Notes under the pieces: model-generated
Seen by the model: only the letters and a program-made list of their open reading frames with translations
Told to the model about the DNA's origin: nothing
The model's database searches: none
Translations under genes and position numbers: made by a program
Part shown: positions 16,119 to 27,886 of the stretch, in pieces
Numbering within the stretch: position 1 is the stretch's first letter
Layout: every line of letters begins with the position of its first letter
From: Vibrio gangliei
Lineage (GTDB): Bacteria > Pseudomonadota > Gammaproteobacteria > Enterobacterales > Vibrionaceae
Reading direction: 5' to 3'
DNA: 64,000 nt
Assembly (NCBI RefSeq): GCF_026001925.1
Contig: NZ_AP021869.1
Span: 1,798,001-1,862,000, forward strand

Positions 16119-16595
16119 CTACCCTTGGCACAACTCCACAAACTTCGCTCTCGTCAAAATCGCCAAATCCTGCGGCGCGAGTTCAATTTCAAGGCCGCGT
16201 TTACCGGCTGAAACACAAATAGTGTCAAAGTTTAATGCGGATTGATGAATAAAAGTCGGCAGCGCTTTCTTTTGCCCGAGCGGGCTGATGCCACCCACAA
16301 CGTATCCTGTGGTTTTTTGTGCAATGTCAGGATCGGCCATGTCCGCTTTTTTTGCTCCTGCTGCTTTCGCCGCTTGTTTTAAGTTCAATTTATTTTCCAC
16401 TGGAACAATCGCAACCGCGAGATTTTTAGGTTCACCATTTACGCAAAACAGCAAGGTTTTAAACACTTGCGCGGGGTTTTGCCCTAACACTTCTGCCGCT
16501 TCTAAACCATAACTGGCTGCATTAGGATCGTGCTTATACTGATGCACGGTATGAGGAATTTTTTTCTTCTTGGCAAGGTTAATAGCAGGTGTCAT
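16119..16595 (-). CDS. ybaK: Cys-tRNA(Pro)/Cys-tRNA(Cys) deacylase YbaK
   Basis: The 158-residue protein begins MTPAINLAKKKKIPHTVHQY and carries the YbaK/EbsC editing-domain pattern: YGLEAAEVLGQNPAQVFKTLLF, the catalytic-region Lys, KAAGAKKADMADP and GYVVGGISPLGQKK. YbaK hydrolyses Cys-tRNA(Pro) mischarged by prolyl-tRNA synthetase. The start at 16595 begins the conserved N-terminus; a longer frame reaches 16625 but adds unrelated residues. It is convergent with the AraC gene. The gene's 3' end contains an 8-bp inverted repeat (TTTGTGGA at 16110-16117, TCCACAAA at 16135-16142). Confidence 0.92.
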   Translation of the reverse strand: MTPAINLAKKKKIPHTVHQYKHDPNAASYGLEAAEVLGQNPAQVFKTLLFCVNGEPKNLAVAIVPVENKLNLKQAAKAAGAKKADMADPDIAQKTTGYVVGGISPLGQKKALPTFIHQSALNFDTICVSAGKRGLEIELAPQDLAILTRAKFVELCQG

Positions 16596-16722
16596 AACAA
16601 GGTTTCCAACTAACAAGCAACGCAATAAAAAACAGAGAGAAACAAAAAACAGCGTAAAACGAAAATATCGCTGTACGCTGTTTATTTTTGATTAAAGCTA
16701 AATGCAATTCAATACGAAAACT

Positions 16723-16867
16723 TATACCCAAAGTAATTGAAGTTGCAGTGAGGCGACAAGCGAATGAGGCCCCATGAGTTTAGCTTGCCTAAACCTATCT
16801 CTAATAATAAATAGGGGGGCGAATGAACGCCGTCAACAAAGCTGCAGCTTCAAGTACGAAGGTTATA
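16723..16867. repeat. ERIC-like intergenic repeat (Vibrio type)
   Basis: The 145-bp element begins TATACCCAAAGTAATTGAAG and ends CTTCAAGTACGAAGGTTATA, so its ends are inverted repeats. Inside are the ERIC-typical AGGCGACAAGCGAATGAG and GGGCGAATGAACG motifs, near the arms of a central CCCC/GGGG stem. About 20 bp of AT-rich sequence interrupts the centre compared with the usual 127-bp ERIC form. It fills the space between ybaK and the 5'-nucleotidase gene, directly against the latter's stop codon. The gap 16596-16722 shows nothing else. Confidence 0.75.
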
Positions 16868-18532
16868 TTACTTATATTGAATCTCTCCATCCGGCTCGTA
16901 ATCCGCAATACTAAGCGGGCTGTGTTTTTCTAAGTAATCTTTTAACACTTCCGCATCAACAAAACCTGTGTTTACAAAACCTGGTTTATCGGTAATTTTC
17001 GGATAACCATCGCCACCTGCGGCATTAAAGCTCGGAATAGAGAAGCGATATACTTTATTGACATCCAATGCTTTACCACCGATTTTCACATTGCTGACTT
17101 TACCATCAGCGACAGTCATTGAAATACCCGCGAATTGCACGTATGCACCAGAGTCAACTGGCATGGTGCCGACAACATTTAAGTAATCAAGCACATCGCT
17201 GCCTTTCATATCAATATAAGTGACGATATTGCCAAATGGCTGCACTTTCAGCACATCTTTATACGTGATATCACCCGCGGCAATAGAGTCACGTACGCCA
17301 CCGGAGTTCATGATGGCAAAATCGGCATTCACGCGCTCCATGTGCGCCTGACCAATCAAGCGACCTAGGTTGGTTTGACGAAATCGGACTTCATTGCGAT
17401 CTCCTTCTAGCTTGCCATTTGTATGAGCAATTTTCACATTCAACTGAGCTTGGCCTTTGTCTTGATATGGCTGGAGTAACGCTTTTAATTCAGGATCTTG
17501 TGGGATTTCTGACTGAATAAAGTCTTTTCTTTTCTCACCGTTCACTAGCACGGTTTTCTTTAAGTTAACTGGGATAAGGTTATAGCTCACTAAATTGAGC
17601 TCACCATTTTTAAATTCAAAATCTGCGCGGCCAACGTATTTTCCCCATTCATGCGCTTGCACAATCCAAGTGCCATTTTGTTGGTCAGGCTTACATTCTT
17701 CTCCAGGTTGATAGCTTTGATTACGATGATTTGGGCTTTCCATACATACAGGCTCTTGCGAGTGACCACCGATGATCATATCCAATTCACCTTGTGGTAA
17801 ATAGCGAGCCAAGGTGACATCGCCCGGAGCGTTAACGCCACTTTGACCATTATCGTAATGCCCCATGTGCGTCACAGCAAAAATCAAATCCGGTTTCTCA
17901 TTAGCTTGCAATTCGGCAATGACTTGCTTTGCTTCTTCTTTCGGATCACGAAACTCAATGCCACCAATGTATTCTGGGTTACCAATTTTGGCCGTATCTT
18001 CCGTGGTTAAACCAATAACGGCAATCTTAATACCTTGCTCATCAAAGATTTTATAAGGCTGGAACAAACGTTTACCGGTATTTTTATCGTAAATATTGGC
18101 CGACAACATTGGGAAGTTAGCCCAGTCACGTTGCTTCATCAATACATCCAGCGGATTATCAAACTCATGGTTACCAACGGCCATGGCGTCGTATCCAATT
18201 TGATTCATCCCTTTAAAATCAGGCTCAGCGTCTTGTAAGTCAGATTCAGGTACGCCGGTATTAATATCGCCACCAGAGAATAATAAAACATTACCACCCT
18301 CTGCTTGAACTTCTTGACGTACACGGTCAACCACGGTTTTACGGGCTGCCATACCGTATTCGCCATCTTGGTTATGCCAGAAGCGGCCATGGTTATCATT
18401 GGTATGCAAAATGGTGAGGTGATAGGTTTTATCGGTTTGCCATTCATGTTGGCTTGAGTTTTGAGAAGAGCAACCTACAACAGACGCAAGTGCTATCGCG
18501 ACCACAGAGGTCTTTAATACAAAATGCTTCAT
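16868..18532 (-). CDS. Periplasmic 5'-nucleotidase / UDP-sugar hydrolase lipoprotein (UshA/NutA)
   Basis: The 554-residue enzyme has a lipoprotein signal (VVAIALASVVGCSS, Cys about residue 21), an N-terminal metallophosphatase domain with the metal ligands HTNDNHGRF, GGDIN, GNHEFDN and THMGH, and a C-terminal nucleotidase domain with GGVRDSIAAGDITYKD and FGNIV. It hydrolyses extracellular or periplasmic 5'-nucleotides to nucleosides for uptake. Lipidated versions (NutA) are the vibrio form of UshA. The ATG at 18532 was chosen; the preceding codon is TTG. It is a single gene between the kdsA terminator and the ERIC-like element. Confidence 0.9.
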   Translation of the reverse strand: MKHFVLKTSVVAIALASVVGCSSQNSSQHEWQTDKTYHLTILHTNDNHGRFWHNQDGEYGMAARKTVVDRVRQEVQAEGGNVLLFSGGDINTGVPESDLQDAEPDFKGMNQIGYDAMAVGNHEFDNPLDVLMKQRDWANFPMLSANIYDKNTGKRLFQPYKIFDEQGIKIAVIGLTTEDTAKIGNPEYIGGIEFRDPKEEAKQVIAELQANEKPDLIFAVTHMGHYDNGQSGVNAPGDVTLARYLPQGELDMIIGGHSQEPVCMESPNHRNQSYQPGEECKPDQQNGTWIVQAHEWGKYVGRADFEFKNGELNLVSYNLIPVNLKKTVLVNGEKRKDFIQSEIPQDPELKALLQPYQDKGQAQLNVKIAHTNGKLEGDRNEVRFRQTNLGRLIGQAHMERVNADFAIMNSGGVRDSIAAGDITYKDVLKVQPFGNIVTYIDMKGSDVLDYLNVVGTMPVDSGAYVQFAGISMTVADGKVSNVKIGGKALDVNKVYRFSIPSFNAAGGDGYPKITDKPGFVNTGFVDAEVLKDYLEKHSPLSIADYEPDGEIQYK

Positions 18533-18670
18533 CAATGAATACCTGTCAAAAATTGGGAAAATAAAAATGGAATGGGTGATAAAAGTCTAATTCATTGAAT
18601 CTACTTATGAATCTGTAACACATGAAAGTGACGGGTAGATCACATTTATACCCCTATTTTCCAGACATAA

Positions 18671-18699
18671 AAAAACCAGCCGCAATTGGCTGGTTTTTA
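18671..18699 (-). terminator. Rho-independent terminator of the hemA-kdsA operon
   Basis: AAAACCAGCC and GGCTGGTTTTT form a stem 15 bp after the kdsA stop codon on the minus strand, followed by a long T-run. Confidence 0.87.
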
Positions 18700-18714
18700 T
18701 TAGAGCAAAATCGA

Positions 18715-20446
<1,732 letters not shown>

Positions 20447-20471
20447 TGAAACTAAACTACTTAATAAGGAT

Positions 20472-20852
20472 TTATAATGTTGGCACTTTGGTCATCGCAA
20501 GGTGTGCTGCCCAGTACAACCAACCGAGTGCACCGAAAAACGCCACACTACGAATAATTTTATTACGGCCCAGTTTTAACGCGACAAAACCAAGTGCGAT
20601 ATACACGAGTACGCAGCTAATTTTTTCGGTCAACCAGGCACCGGCTGCGGTAAACGGAATAAAACCGGTAATAAAAATTAATGCGATACCTGAAGCCAAT
20701 AAAATGGTATCGACAACATGAGGTGTCACTTTAAACAGCTTCTTTTGCAGTAATGGCGAATCCATCATCATTAGCACATAACGAATGGTGAGCAATAAAA
20801 CGCTCAGTGCAATCGCGAGTAAATGGATATGTTTGATTGAGGTGTATAGCAT
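20472..20852 (-). CDS. sirB2: SirB2 family inner-membrane protein
   Basis: The 126-residue protein is mostly four hydrophobic helices (HIHLLAIALSVLLLTIRYVLMM, VVDTILLASGIALIFITGF, LTEKISCVLVYIALGFVALKL, SVAFFGALGWLYWAAHLAM), the SirB layout. No function is established. The ATG at 20852 follows AAGGAAGAG. It lies between prmC and sirB1 in the hemA operon. Confidence 0.87.
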   Translation of the reverse strand: MLYTSIKHIHLLAIALSVLLLTIRYVLMMMDSPLLQKKLFKVTPHVVDTILLASGIALIFITGFIPFTAAGAWLTEKISCVLVYIALGFVALKLGRNKIIRSVAFFGALGWLYWAAHLAMTKVPTL

Positions 20853-20904
20853 GCTCACTCTTCCTTTTGGCTATCTTGTCGCCAATGTATTTATTTTATT
20901 TTTA

Positions 20905-21777
20905 TCAATGCAAATTTTGAATGTCTTCGCTGCTGGTTTTCCAACGGCCTAATGTAACACGGTCATTATGACCATAATCCTGCTCTGTCGATACGGCTTG
21001 ATAGCCCAATTTGAGCAAAATATCTCGCACATCCGCACCTTGCTCGTAACCATGCTCCATCAGCAACCAACCACCTGATTTTAAATAGCGGGTTGCATGC
21101 TGAGCAATATAAGCCAAATCGGCCAAACCTTTTTGCTCGGCCACCAATGCTGTCAAAGGCTCAAAGCGTACATCTCCTTGAGCCAGGTGAGGATCCTGCT
21201 TATCGATATAAGGTGGATTACTCACAATACAGGCAAACTGCGCTTTTGCGTCTAATGGCTCAAACCAACTACCTTGTAAAAAGCGAGCATTATTGATCGC
21301 CAGCTTTTTGGCATTACGCGTAGCCAGTTGTTGTGCCTCCACTTGCAGATCAATGCCAATCACATGGCGCTTGGGGAATTCTGACGCTAAAGCCAACGCA
21401 ATCGCGCCAGTCCCAGTGCCGAGATCGAGAATATCACCATCAAGCTCAGCAATTTTATCTAATGCCAATTCCACCAGCCTTTCGGTATCCGCACGCGGGA
21501 TTAGAGTCGACGTCGACACTTCAAGCGGCAAAGACCAAAACTCTCGCTCACCAACAATATAAGCGACCGGTTCGCCGGCTATTCGACGAGCTAATAAGGC
21601 ATCAAATTGTTGCTGCTGCTCTGAACTCAGCTCTTTTTCAGGCCAAGTTAACAAGTAACTACGAGGCTTATCCAGCACATGACACATCAACACCGCCGCG
21701 TCGATCGCCGCACTGTCACTGCCACTTTTAATCAAAGCGGCAATGGCAGAATGTAGATTGGCTTCAATACTTTTCAT
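20905..21777 (-). CDS. prmC: Release factor glutamine N5-methyltransferase
   Basis: PrmC methylates the Gln of the GGQ motif in RF1 and RF2, raising termination efficiency. The 290-residue protein has an N-terminal helical domain, a SAM-binding motif (DILDLGTGTGAIALALA, about residues 115-131) and the catalytic NPPYI motif (IVSNPPYIDKQD, about residues 184-195). It starts three bases after the prfA stop codon, so substrate and modifying enzyme are encoded side by side and probably translated together. Confidence 0.96.
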   Translation of the reverse strand: MKSIEANLHSAIAALIKSGSDSAAIDAAVLMCHVLDKPRSYLLTWPEKELSSEQQQQFDALLARRIAGEPVAYIVGEREFWSLPLEVSTSTLIPRADTERLVELALDKIAELDGDILDLGTGTGAIALALASEFPKRHVIGIDLQVEAQQLATRNAKKLAINNARFLQGSWFEPLDAKAQFACIVSNPPYIDKQDPHLAQGDVRFEPLTALVAEQKGLADLAYIAQHATRYLKSGGWLLMEHGYEQGADVRDILLKLGYQAVSTEQDYGHNDRVTLGRWKTSSEDIQNLH

Positions 21778-21780
21778 CGA

Positions 21781-22869
21781 TTAGTGTTGCTCAGACAGCG
21801 CCGCCAATTGATCCGCTTGGTGCTCTTGGATCACAGGGTCAACTAGGCTTTGCAAGTCCCCTTCCATCACTTCATTTAGACGATAAACCGTTAGGTTAAT
21901 GCGATGGTCTGAAACACGACCTTGTGGGTAGTTATAAGTGCGAATACGGTCACTACGATCACCAGAGCCAAGCAAGTTACGACGCGTGTCCGATTCTTCC
22001 GCAGCACGTTTGGCTTCTTCCGCTTGAATAATACGCGCCGCTAATACTGCCATCGCTTTGGCTTTGTTCTTATGCTGTGAACGCTCGTCCTGACACTCAA
22101 CCACGGTACCGGTTGGTAAGTGGGTAATACGAATGGCTGAATCGGTGGTGTTAACGTGCTGACCACCAGCCCCTGATGAACGGAAAGTATCAATTTTCAG
22201 ATCAGACGCTTTAATTTCAGGGATTTCGGCTTCTGGAATTTCTGCCATCACCGCCACAGTACACGCTGAAGTATGTACACGACCTTGTGATTCGGTCGCA
22301 GGCACACGCTGCACACGGTGACCACCAGATTCAAACTTCAATACACCATAAGCACCATCACCGTTCACTTTGGCGATCATTTCTTTATAGCCACCATGTT
22401 CTGCTTCATTGCAGCTGATCACTTCGATGCGCCAGCCTTTTTTCTCAGCAAAACGGCTGTACATACGGAATAAATCACCAGCGAAAATACCCGCTTCATC
22501 ACCACCCGCACCGGCGCGGATTTCTAAGAAACAGTTACGATCATCATTCGGATCTTTTGGCAACAGCAAGATTTGCAATTCATCGGCTAAGCGTTCAATC
22601 GTCGCTTTGGCTTCTTTGATTTCTTCTTGTGCCATTTCACGCATTTCTGCGTCATCTTCTTGTGCCATTTCCTCTGCTGCCACCAAGTCTTCTTGTGCTT
22701 GTTGGTAGGCTTGGAAGCATTTCGTCACTTCCTCAAGTTGAGAATATTCTTTTGATAACGCACGGAATTTGTTTTGATCGCCAATGACGTCAGGGTCACC
22801 AAGCAGATGTTGAACTTCTTCATAACGTTCAACCAATGTTTCTAATTTAGTCAGAATTGACGATTTCAT
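21781..22869 (-). CDS. prfA: Peptide chain release factor 1
   Basis: RF1 ends translation at UAA and UAG. The 362-residue protein has the GGQ loop ([14 protein letters not shown], about residues 232-245) that triggers peptidyl-tRNA hydrolysis and the PxT codon-recognition motif ([19 protein letters not shown]). Length and sequence are standard. It lies between hemA and prmC in the operon; the 91-bp gap to hemA carries inverted repeats (22908-22931). Confidence 0.97.
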   Translation of the reverse strand: MKSSILTKLETLVERYEEVQHLLGDPDVIGDQNKFRALSKEYSQLEEVTKCFQAYQQAQEDLVAAEEMAQEDDAEMREMAQEEIKEAKATIERLADELQILLLPKDPNDDRNCFLEIRAGAGGDEAGIFAGDLFRMYSRFAEKKGWRIEVISCNEAEHGGYKEMIAKVNGDGAYGVLKFESGGHRVQRVPATESQGRVHTSACTVAVMAEIPEAEIPEIKASDLKIDTFRSSGAGGQHVNTTDSAIRITHLPTGTVVECQDERSQHKNKAKAMAVLAARIIQAEEAKRAAEESDTRRNLLGSGDRSDRIRTYNYPQGRVSDHRINLTVYRLNEVMEGDLQSLVDPVIQEHQADQLAALSEQH

Positions 22870-22907
22870 AATTAGGTTCTTTCTAGAGTAATAATTAAAT
22901 TAGATGA

Positions 22908-22931
22908 TATATCCAAGTTACTTGGGTATAT
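22908..22931. repeat. Inverted repeat in the hemA-prfA spacer
   Basis: ATATATCCAAGT and ACTTGGGTATAT are near-perfect inverted arms. The arm sequence resembles the TATACCCAAGTA terminus of Vibrio ERIC elements, so this may be a remnant consisting of two element ends. It could also attenuate transcription between hemA and prfA. Confidence 0.45.
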
Positions 22932-22960
22932 GAATTAGGATGAAGCTAGCTTGAGTGTAG

Positions 22961-24220
22961 CTACAATTCATCCAAGCCTAAACTTTGACGAATAATGGTA
23001 AGTTTTTCTGGTTCGCCTTGTTCTGCCACCACTTGCATTGCACGAGTCGGAGTATGGATAAGGCGGTTGGTTAATTTATTGCTCAATTCACGCAATACTT
23101 TTTCTGGATCTCCACCTGAAGCAAGTGCATTCAAGCTTTTCTCCAGTAAATCGTTTTTAATTTCGTTCGCCTGTTCACGGTAATCACGAATGCTATCTAC
23201 CGCTTGTAATGAACGTAACCATGTCATAAAGGCCGCGCTTTCTTCAGACACGATCGCTTCAGCCTGAATCGCTTCGACTTTACGTTGCTCGATATTTTTA
23301 TTTACGATGCCTTGCAAATCATCCACGCTGTACAGGTAAGCATCATCGAGATCCCCAACTTGTGACTCAATGTCACGCGGCACTGCAATATCGACCAAAA
23401 GCATGGGTTGATGCTTGCGTTTTTTCAGCGCAGTTTCCACCATACCTTTACCGATAATCGGCAATGGGCTGGCGGTTGAACTGATCACGATATCTGCGCT
23501 AGCGAGGTGTTCTGGGATTTCAGATAACGTGATGGTGTCACCACCGAACTGATCCGCCAGATTTTTAGCTCGCTCTAGAGTGCGGTTAGCCACAATGATT
23601 TTTTTACAATTGGTCGAGGAAATGTGTTTAGCGACCAATTCAATCGTCTCTCCTGCGCCAACCAACAGCACAGTGACCTCTTTCATCGATTCGAAAATTT
23701 GTTTGGCGAGAATACAAGCAGCGTACGCGACTGACACAGCACTGCCACCAATTGCCGTTTCTGTGCGTACGCGTTTAGCGACCGAAAATGCTTTGTGGAA
23801 CAGCTTTTCTGTCATGCCATTAACGGCTTTTAATTCTGTCGACTCAGCATAGGCTTGTTTTACCTGCCCTAAAATCTGAGGTTCACCTAAAACCAAAGAA
23901 TCCAAACCACAGGCTACGCGCATAAGATGTCGTACTGCCGCTTGCTCTTCATAACTATAAAGGCATGACATCACTTCATCAGAATCAAGCTGATGGAAGT
24001 TCATCAACCAATCAATAACATAAGATTTGCTGATGCCTTTTTTCAAATCACAATAAATTTCAGTACGGTTACATGTCGATACAATGACACCGCTTTTTAT
24101 GGCATCACTTTGCGCTATCTGAGCTAAAGCTTCAGACAGTTTTTCAGGAGAAAAGGCAACTTTTTCTCGCAACTCAACCGACGCAGTATTGTGATTGATA
24201 CCAATAGCAAGCAGGGACAT
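22961..24220 (-). CDS. hemA: Glutamyl-tRNA reductase
   Basis: HemA reduces Glu-tRNA to glutamate-1-semialdehyde, the first committed step of tetrapyrrole (heme) synthesis. The 419-residue protein begins [20 protein letters not shown], has the catalytic Cys in [10 protein letters not shown] (Cys about residue 50), the NADPH-binding region ([19 protein letters not shown]) and a C-terminal dimerization helix. It is the first gene of its operon and is divergent from lolB, the arrangement known from other gammaproteobacteria. Confidence 0.97.
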   Translation of the reverse strand: MSLLAIGINHNTASVELREKVAFSPEKLSEALAQIAQSDAIKSGVIVSTCNRTEIYCDLKKGISKSYVIDWLMNFHQLDSDEVMSCLYSYEEQAAVRHLMRVACGLDSLVLGEPQILGQVKQAYAESTELKAVNGMTEKLFHKAFSVAKRVRTETAIGGSAVSVAYAACILAKQIFESMKEVTVLLVGAGETIELVAKHISSTNCKKIIVANRTLERAKNLADQFGGDTITLSEIPEHLASADIVISSTASPLPIIGKGMVETALKKRKHQPMLLVDIAVPRDIESQVGDLDDAYLYSVDDLQGIVNKNIEQRKVEAIQAEAIVSEESAAFMTWLRSLQAVDSIRDYREQANEIKNDLLEKSLNALASGGDPEKVLRELSNKLTNRLIHTPTRAMQVVAEQGEPEKLTIIRQSLGLDEL

Positions 24221-24447
24221 CTAGTGGGAATACTCTGAAATTCGTTATAAAAGGGCAGCAATTTTACTTGATGGCCTCTATGAATGAAAGGGCCATCATC
24301 GCTAATTGCCAAATTTCTCGCTCATCTTCCCTTTATATCCAGTGAAAATTCAATGGCAAGATTACGTTAATTTTGCGGCTTTCTACGCTATAAAAATGAA
24401 ATATATGATATAGTCGCCACACTTTTAGACTGTCTAAGGAAGCTGTT

Positions 24448-25161
24448 TTGTCTCCCACTCTTTTGCCTTCAACATTCCTTCTTCCCATGCATTTACTGGC
24501 ATTTTTACAAGCCAAACTGAAATCACAAGCAGGGGTAAGTGCTCGCTTACGAACGCTTTCACTGGCTTTACTTTCATTTACCATGCTGGCTTTAGCAGGT
24601 TGCAGTAGTGTTCCTCCAAGCCAAGAAAATTACTCCGTGGATTGGCAGGCGCAAAAAAGCACCTTAGAAAGCATTCACACGTTTAAAGCAACAGGCAAAA
24701 TTGGCTACAAAGATCCAGAGCATCGTCAATCGCTCAATTTTATTTTCTCTCACGCCTCTAGCTATAGCGAGCTCAAATTACTTTCTGTATTTGGACAAAC
24801 GGTTCTCACTGTACAAATGCTACCAAGCGGAGCCATGGTGACCACCTCAGATGGCAAAGTTCAAACGGCAAAACAAGCTGATACTTTGATCAAAAACCTC
24901 ACCGGTTTAGCCATTCCAGTTAGCCAACTGCCCGATTGGCTAAAAGGCTTACCCAGCCAAGCTGACAGCGTGAGCTTTAATGATTCCAATACCGTGGCCA
25001 GTTTGAAAAAGAACATCAACAATAAAGATTGGACGTTAAACTACATCAACTATCAAAGTGTTGAACAAACCGATCAAGCGAGCATTACTTTGCCGAAACA
25101 AATGCAGCTCACCCAAGATCAAACGGAAATCAAAATTCTGATCAGCAAATGGATCATCTAA
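24448..25161 (+). CDS. lolB: Outer-membrane lipoprotein insertion protein LolB
   Basis: LolB receives lipoproteins from LolA and inserts them into the outer membrane. The product has a hydrophobic signal with the lipobox LALAGC (Cys about residue 52) followed by the LolB domain ([38 protein letters not shown]). The start is assigned to TTG at 24448 because AAGGA lies about nine bases upstream. An ATG at 24487 would give a shorter signal peptide without a visible ribosome site. Its stop overlaps the ispE start by one base. Confidence 0.88.
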   Translation: MSPTLLPSTFLLPMHLLAFLQAKLKSQAGVSARLRTLSLALLSFTMLALAGCSSVPPSQENYSVDWQAQKSTLESIHTFKATGKIGYKDPEHRQSLNFIFSHASSYSELKLLSVFGQTVLTVQMLPSGAMVTTSDGKVQTAKQADTLIKNLTGLAIPVSQLPDWLKGLPSQADSVSFNDSNTVASLKKNINNKDWTLNYINYQSVEQTDQASITLPKQMQLTQDQTEIKILISKWII

Positions 25162-26078
25162 TGTCACAACTCGATTTAGCTAAAATTGAATGGCCCTCTC
25201 CGGCAAAATTAAACCTATTTCTCTATATCACTGGCCGTTTAGATAACGGCTACCATGAACTGCAAACCTTGTTTCAGTTTATTGATTTTGGTGACACGCT
25301 GACCTTTGCTCCTAATCTCACTGGTGACATCACACTATCCCCCGCGATTGAAGGCGTGAGCTTAGAAGACAACTTGATTTGGAAAGCCGTACAAATTCTA
25401 AAAACAGAAGCGTTAAAGCAAGGCAATCCACAGGCTCAAGAGTTAGGCGTTGATATTCAACTGAAAAAGGTTCTGCCTATGGGCGGCGGGCTCGGTGGCG
25501 GTTCTTCTAATGCAGCGACGGCATTGGTAGCACTCAATACGCTTTGGCAATTAGATTTTTCCATCGACACGCTCGCCACTTTAGGTTTGACACTCGGTGC
25601 TGATGTGCCTGTTTTTGTACGTGGTCATGCCGCTTTTGCTGAGGGTGTCGGTGAACAGCTCACGCCAGCATCGCCAACAGAAAAGTGGTATTTGGTGATC
25701 AAACCTGAAACAAACATTGCAACGGTTGACATTTTTACTCACCCAGATTTAACAAGAAACACCGCAAAACGAGATCTGGATACACTTTTACAGCAGCCCT
25801 ACGGAAACGATTGCGAAAAAATCGTCACTTTGCTCTATCCGGAGGTTGCTAAGCAACTTTCATGGCTGCTACAATATGCGCCGTCGAGATTGACCGGAAC
25901 GGGTTCATGTCTGTTTGCCGAGTTTGACACTCAGCAAGAAGCCGAAGTTGTTCTTGAGAAATTCAACGACCATACAAAATTAAATAGTGTCTTCGGCTTT
26001 ATCGCCAAAGGGGTGAACGTTTCACCACTTCATAAGACTTTGGCTGACTACAAACAAGCCAACCACAACTCAATTTAA
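25161..26078 (+). CDS. ispE: 4-diphosphocytidyl-2-C-methyl-D-erythritol kinase
   Basis: IspE phosphorylates CDP-methylerythritol in the non-mevalonate isoprenoid pathway. The 305-residue protein has the GHMP kinase N-terminal motif ([32 protein letters not shown]) and the ATP-binding glycine loop [17 protein letters not shown] (about residues 105-121). The ATG at 25161 shares its first base with the lolB stop codon (TAATG), indicating coupled translation. It is followed by prs 27 bp later. Confidence 0.95.
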   Translation: MSQLDLAKIEWPSPAKLNLFLYITGRLDNGYHELQTLFQFIDFGDTLTFAPNLTGDITLSPAIEGVSLEDNLIWKAVQILKTEALKQGNPQAQELGVDIQLKKVLPMGGGLGGGSSNAATALVALNTLWQLDFSIDTLATLGLTLGADVPVFVRGHAAFAEGVGEQLTPASPTEKWYLVIKPETNIATVDIFTHPDLTRNTAKRDLDTLLQQPYGNDCEKIVTLLYPEVAKQLSWLLQYAPSRLTGTGSCLFAEFDTQQEAEVVLEKFNDHTKLNSVFGFIAKGVNVSPLHKTLADYKQANHNSI

Positions 26079-26105
26079 AACTGGACGCAACCCGAGGTTT
26101 CCACC

Positions 26106-27050
26106 GTGCCTGATATGAAGCTATTTGCTGGTAACGCCACACCTGAACTAGCCCAACGTATTGCCGATCGTCTTTACATTTCCCTTGGTGATGCAACTGT
26201 TAACCGTTTTTCTGATGGTGAAGTTGCAGTACAAATCAACGAAAATGTACGTGGTAGTGATGTATTTATCATTCAATCTACCTGTGCCCCAACCAACGAC
26301 AACTTAATGGAATTGGTCGTAATGATCGATGCAATGCGCCGCGCTTCTGCTGGCCGTATTACAGCCGTTATTCCTTACTTTGGTTATGCACGCCAAGACC
26401 GTCGTGTCCGTTCAGCTCGTGTTCCAATCACTGCAAAAGTTGTTGCAGATTTCCTTTCTAACGTTGGTGTTGACCGCGTTCTTACTATCGACCTACACGC
26501 AGAGCAAATCCAAGGCTTCTTCGATGTTCCTGTAGACAACATCTTCGGTACACCTGTACTAATGGAAGATATGAAGTCTCGTAACCTTGAAGATCCAGTT
26601 GTGGTTTCTCCTGATCTAGGCGGTGTGGTACGTGCTCGCGCAACAGCGAAAATGCTTGATGACACAGACATCGCTATCGTTGATAAACGTCGTCCTCGTG
26701 CTAACGTATCTGAAGTAATGAACCTAATCGGTGATGTTAAAGGTCGCGACTGTGTGATCGTTGATGACATGATCGATACTGGTGGTACTTTATGTAAAGC
26801 GGCTGAAGCGCTGAAAGAACGTGGTGCGAAACGTGTATTTGCTTACGCGACTCACGCTGTATTCTCTGGTAAAGCGGCTGAAAACATCAAAAACTCTGTA
26901 CTTGACCAAGTGATCATCACTGACTCAATCAAGCTGACAGAAGAGATGAAAGCCACAGGTAAAGTGACGCAATTAACACTTTCAAGCATGCTAGCTGAAG
27001 CGATTCGCCGTATCAGTAACGAAGAATCTATTTCTGCGATGTTTAACTAA
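26106..27050 (+). CDS. prs: Ribose-phosphate pyrophosphokinase (PRPP synthetase)
   Basis: Prs makes phosphoribosyl pyrophosphate from ribose 5-phosphate and ATP for purine, pyrimidine, NAD, His and Trp synthesis. The 314-residue protein starts with GTG giving [20 protein letters not shown], as in E. coli. It has the PRPP-binding loop [19 protein letters not shown] (about residues 217-235), the [11 protein letters not shown]-loop and the C-terminal [14 protein letters not shown]. Its codon use is notably biased to optimal codons, as expected for a highly expressed gene. A six-unit heptamer array lies just after the stop. Confidence 0.98.
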   Translation: MPDMKLFAGNATPELAQRIADRLYISLGDATVNRFSDGEVAVQINENVRGSDVFIIQSTCAPTNDNLMELVVMIDAMRRASAGRITAVIPYFGYARQDRRVRSARVPITAKVVADFLSNVGVDRVLTIDLHAEQIQGFFDVPVDNIFGTPVLMEDMKSRNLEDPVVVSPDLGGVVRARATAKMLDDTDIAIVDKRRPRANVSEVMNLIGDVKGRDCVIVDDMIDTGGTLCKAAEALKERGAKRVFAYATHAVFSGKAAENIKNSVLDQVIITDSIKLTEEMKATGKVTQLTLSSMLAEAIRRISNEESISAMFN

Positions 27051-27056
27051 TAGCAG

Positions 27057-27098
27057 AAACTCGAAACTCGAAACTCGAAACTCGAAACTCGAAACTCG
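27057..27098. repeat. Heptamer tandem repeat AAACTCG x6
   Basis: Six perfect head-to-tail copies of AAACTCG begin 7 bp after the prs stop codon and end 9 bp before its terminator. The reverse complement unit CGAGTTT recurs at 57427-57451. No coding function is likely. Confidence 0.95.
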
Positions 27099-27107
27099 AA
27101 AAAGATT

Positions 27108-27140
27108 AAACCACTTTGCTTTACGGCAAGGTGGTTTTTT
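27108..27140 (+). terminator. Rho-independent terminator of lolB-ispE-prs
   Basis: AAACCACTTTGC and GCAAGGTGGTTT form a 12-bp stem (one G-T pair) followed by a T-run, 58 bp after the prs stop codon. Confidence 0.87.
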
Positions 27141-27220
27141 ATTGTTTGTCACTGTCCCCAACACGGTAAAAAATATGCTATCATGCCGCGCTTTTTAAAT
27201 TTGAAAAGAGAGTGATAGCC

Positions 27221-27811
27221 TTGACTCAACCGATTAAATTACTTGTTGGCCTTGCCAATCCTGGGCCAGAATACGCCAAAACTCGCCATAATGCGGGTGC
27301 TTGGGTGGTAGAAGAACTCGCTCGAGTCCATAATGTTACTTTGAAAGACGAAAGCAAATTCTTTGGTTACACCGGACGTATTATGGTGAACGGACAAGAT
27401 CTACGTTTGTTGATCCCAACAACCTTCATGAATCTATCCGGTAAAGCGGTTGCAGCTCTTGCCAAGTTTTATCAAATTAAACCAGAAGAGATTATGGTTG
27501 CGCATGATGAACTGGATCTCCCCCCTGGCGTCGCTAAATTTAAAAAAGGTGGTGGTCACGGCGGTCATAATGGCTTGAAAGACATCATCGCCAAACAAGC
27601 TAATAACAAAGAATTTTATCGCCTGCGCATTGGTATTGGTCACCCTGGCCATAAAGACCGAGTCGCTGGTTATGTACTAGGTAAAGCGCCAGTAAAAGAG
27701 CAAGAATTACTCGATACGGTGGTGGATGAGTCGGTACGCAGTTTAGATATTCTGCTTAAAGATGGTCTTGCTAAAGCACAAAATCGATTACATACGTTCA
27801 AGGCTAAATAA
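27221..27811 (+). CDS. pth: Peptidyl-tRNA hydrolase
   Basis: Pth releases stalled peptides from peptidyl-tRNA so the tRNA can be reused. The 196-residue protein has the conserved [25 protein letters not shown] stretch with the catalytic His, FMNLSGKAV, and the [11 protein letters not shown] and [13 protein letters not shown] motifs. The start is taken as TTG at 27221 because it gives the family N-terminus ([10 protein letters not shown]) with GAGAG eight bases upstream; the GTG at 27212 adds three residues. It precedes ychF, an arrangement found across proteobacteria. Confidence 0.95.
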   Translation: MTQPIKLLVGLANPGPEYAKTRHNAGAWVVEELARVHNVTLKDESKFFGYTGRIMVNGQDLRLLIPTTFMNLSGKAVAALAKFYQIKPEEIMVAHDELDLPPGVAKFKKGGGHGGHNGLKDIIAKQANNKEFYRLRIGIGHPGHKDRVAGYVLGKAPVKEQELLDTVVDESVRSLDILLKDGLAKAQNRLHTFKAK

Positions 27812-27886
27812 CCCTTAACGTTAGAATTACTGTCACAAATTACAACATAAGTCGGCAGATTGGCCGAATGAAAGAAGGTTAATATC

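Noticed and set aside
16119..18532. Mobile element carrying the ERIC-like repeat region
   Set aside because: No transposase, terminal repeats of an insertion sequence or target duplication was seen; the repeat itself is a small non-autonomous element.
18600..18660. Possible CRP site (TGTGATCTACCCGTCAC) upstream of the 5'-nucleotidase gene
   Set aside because: The half-sites are spaced by 8 instead of 6 bases, so the match to the CRP consensus is poor.
27057..27098. CRISPR-like array
   Set aside because: The units are 7 bp and directly tandem with no spacers, so this is a simple tandem repeat. The Leu-Gln tRNA repeats are also not a CRISPR.
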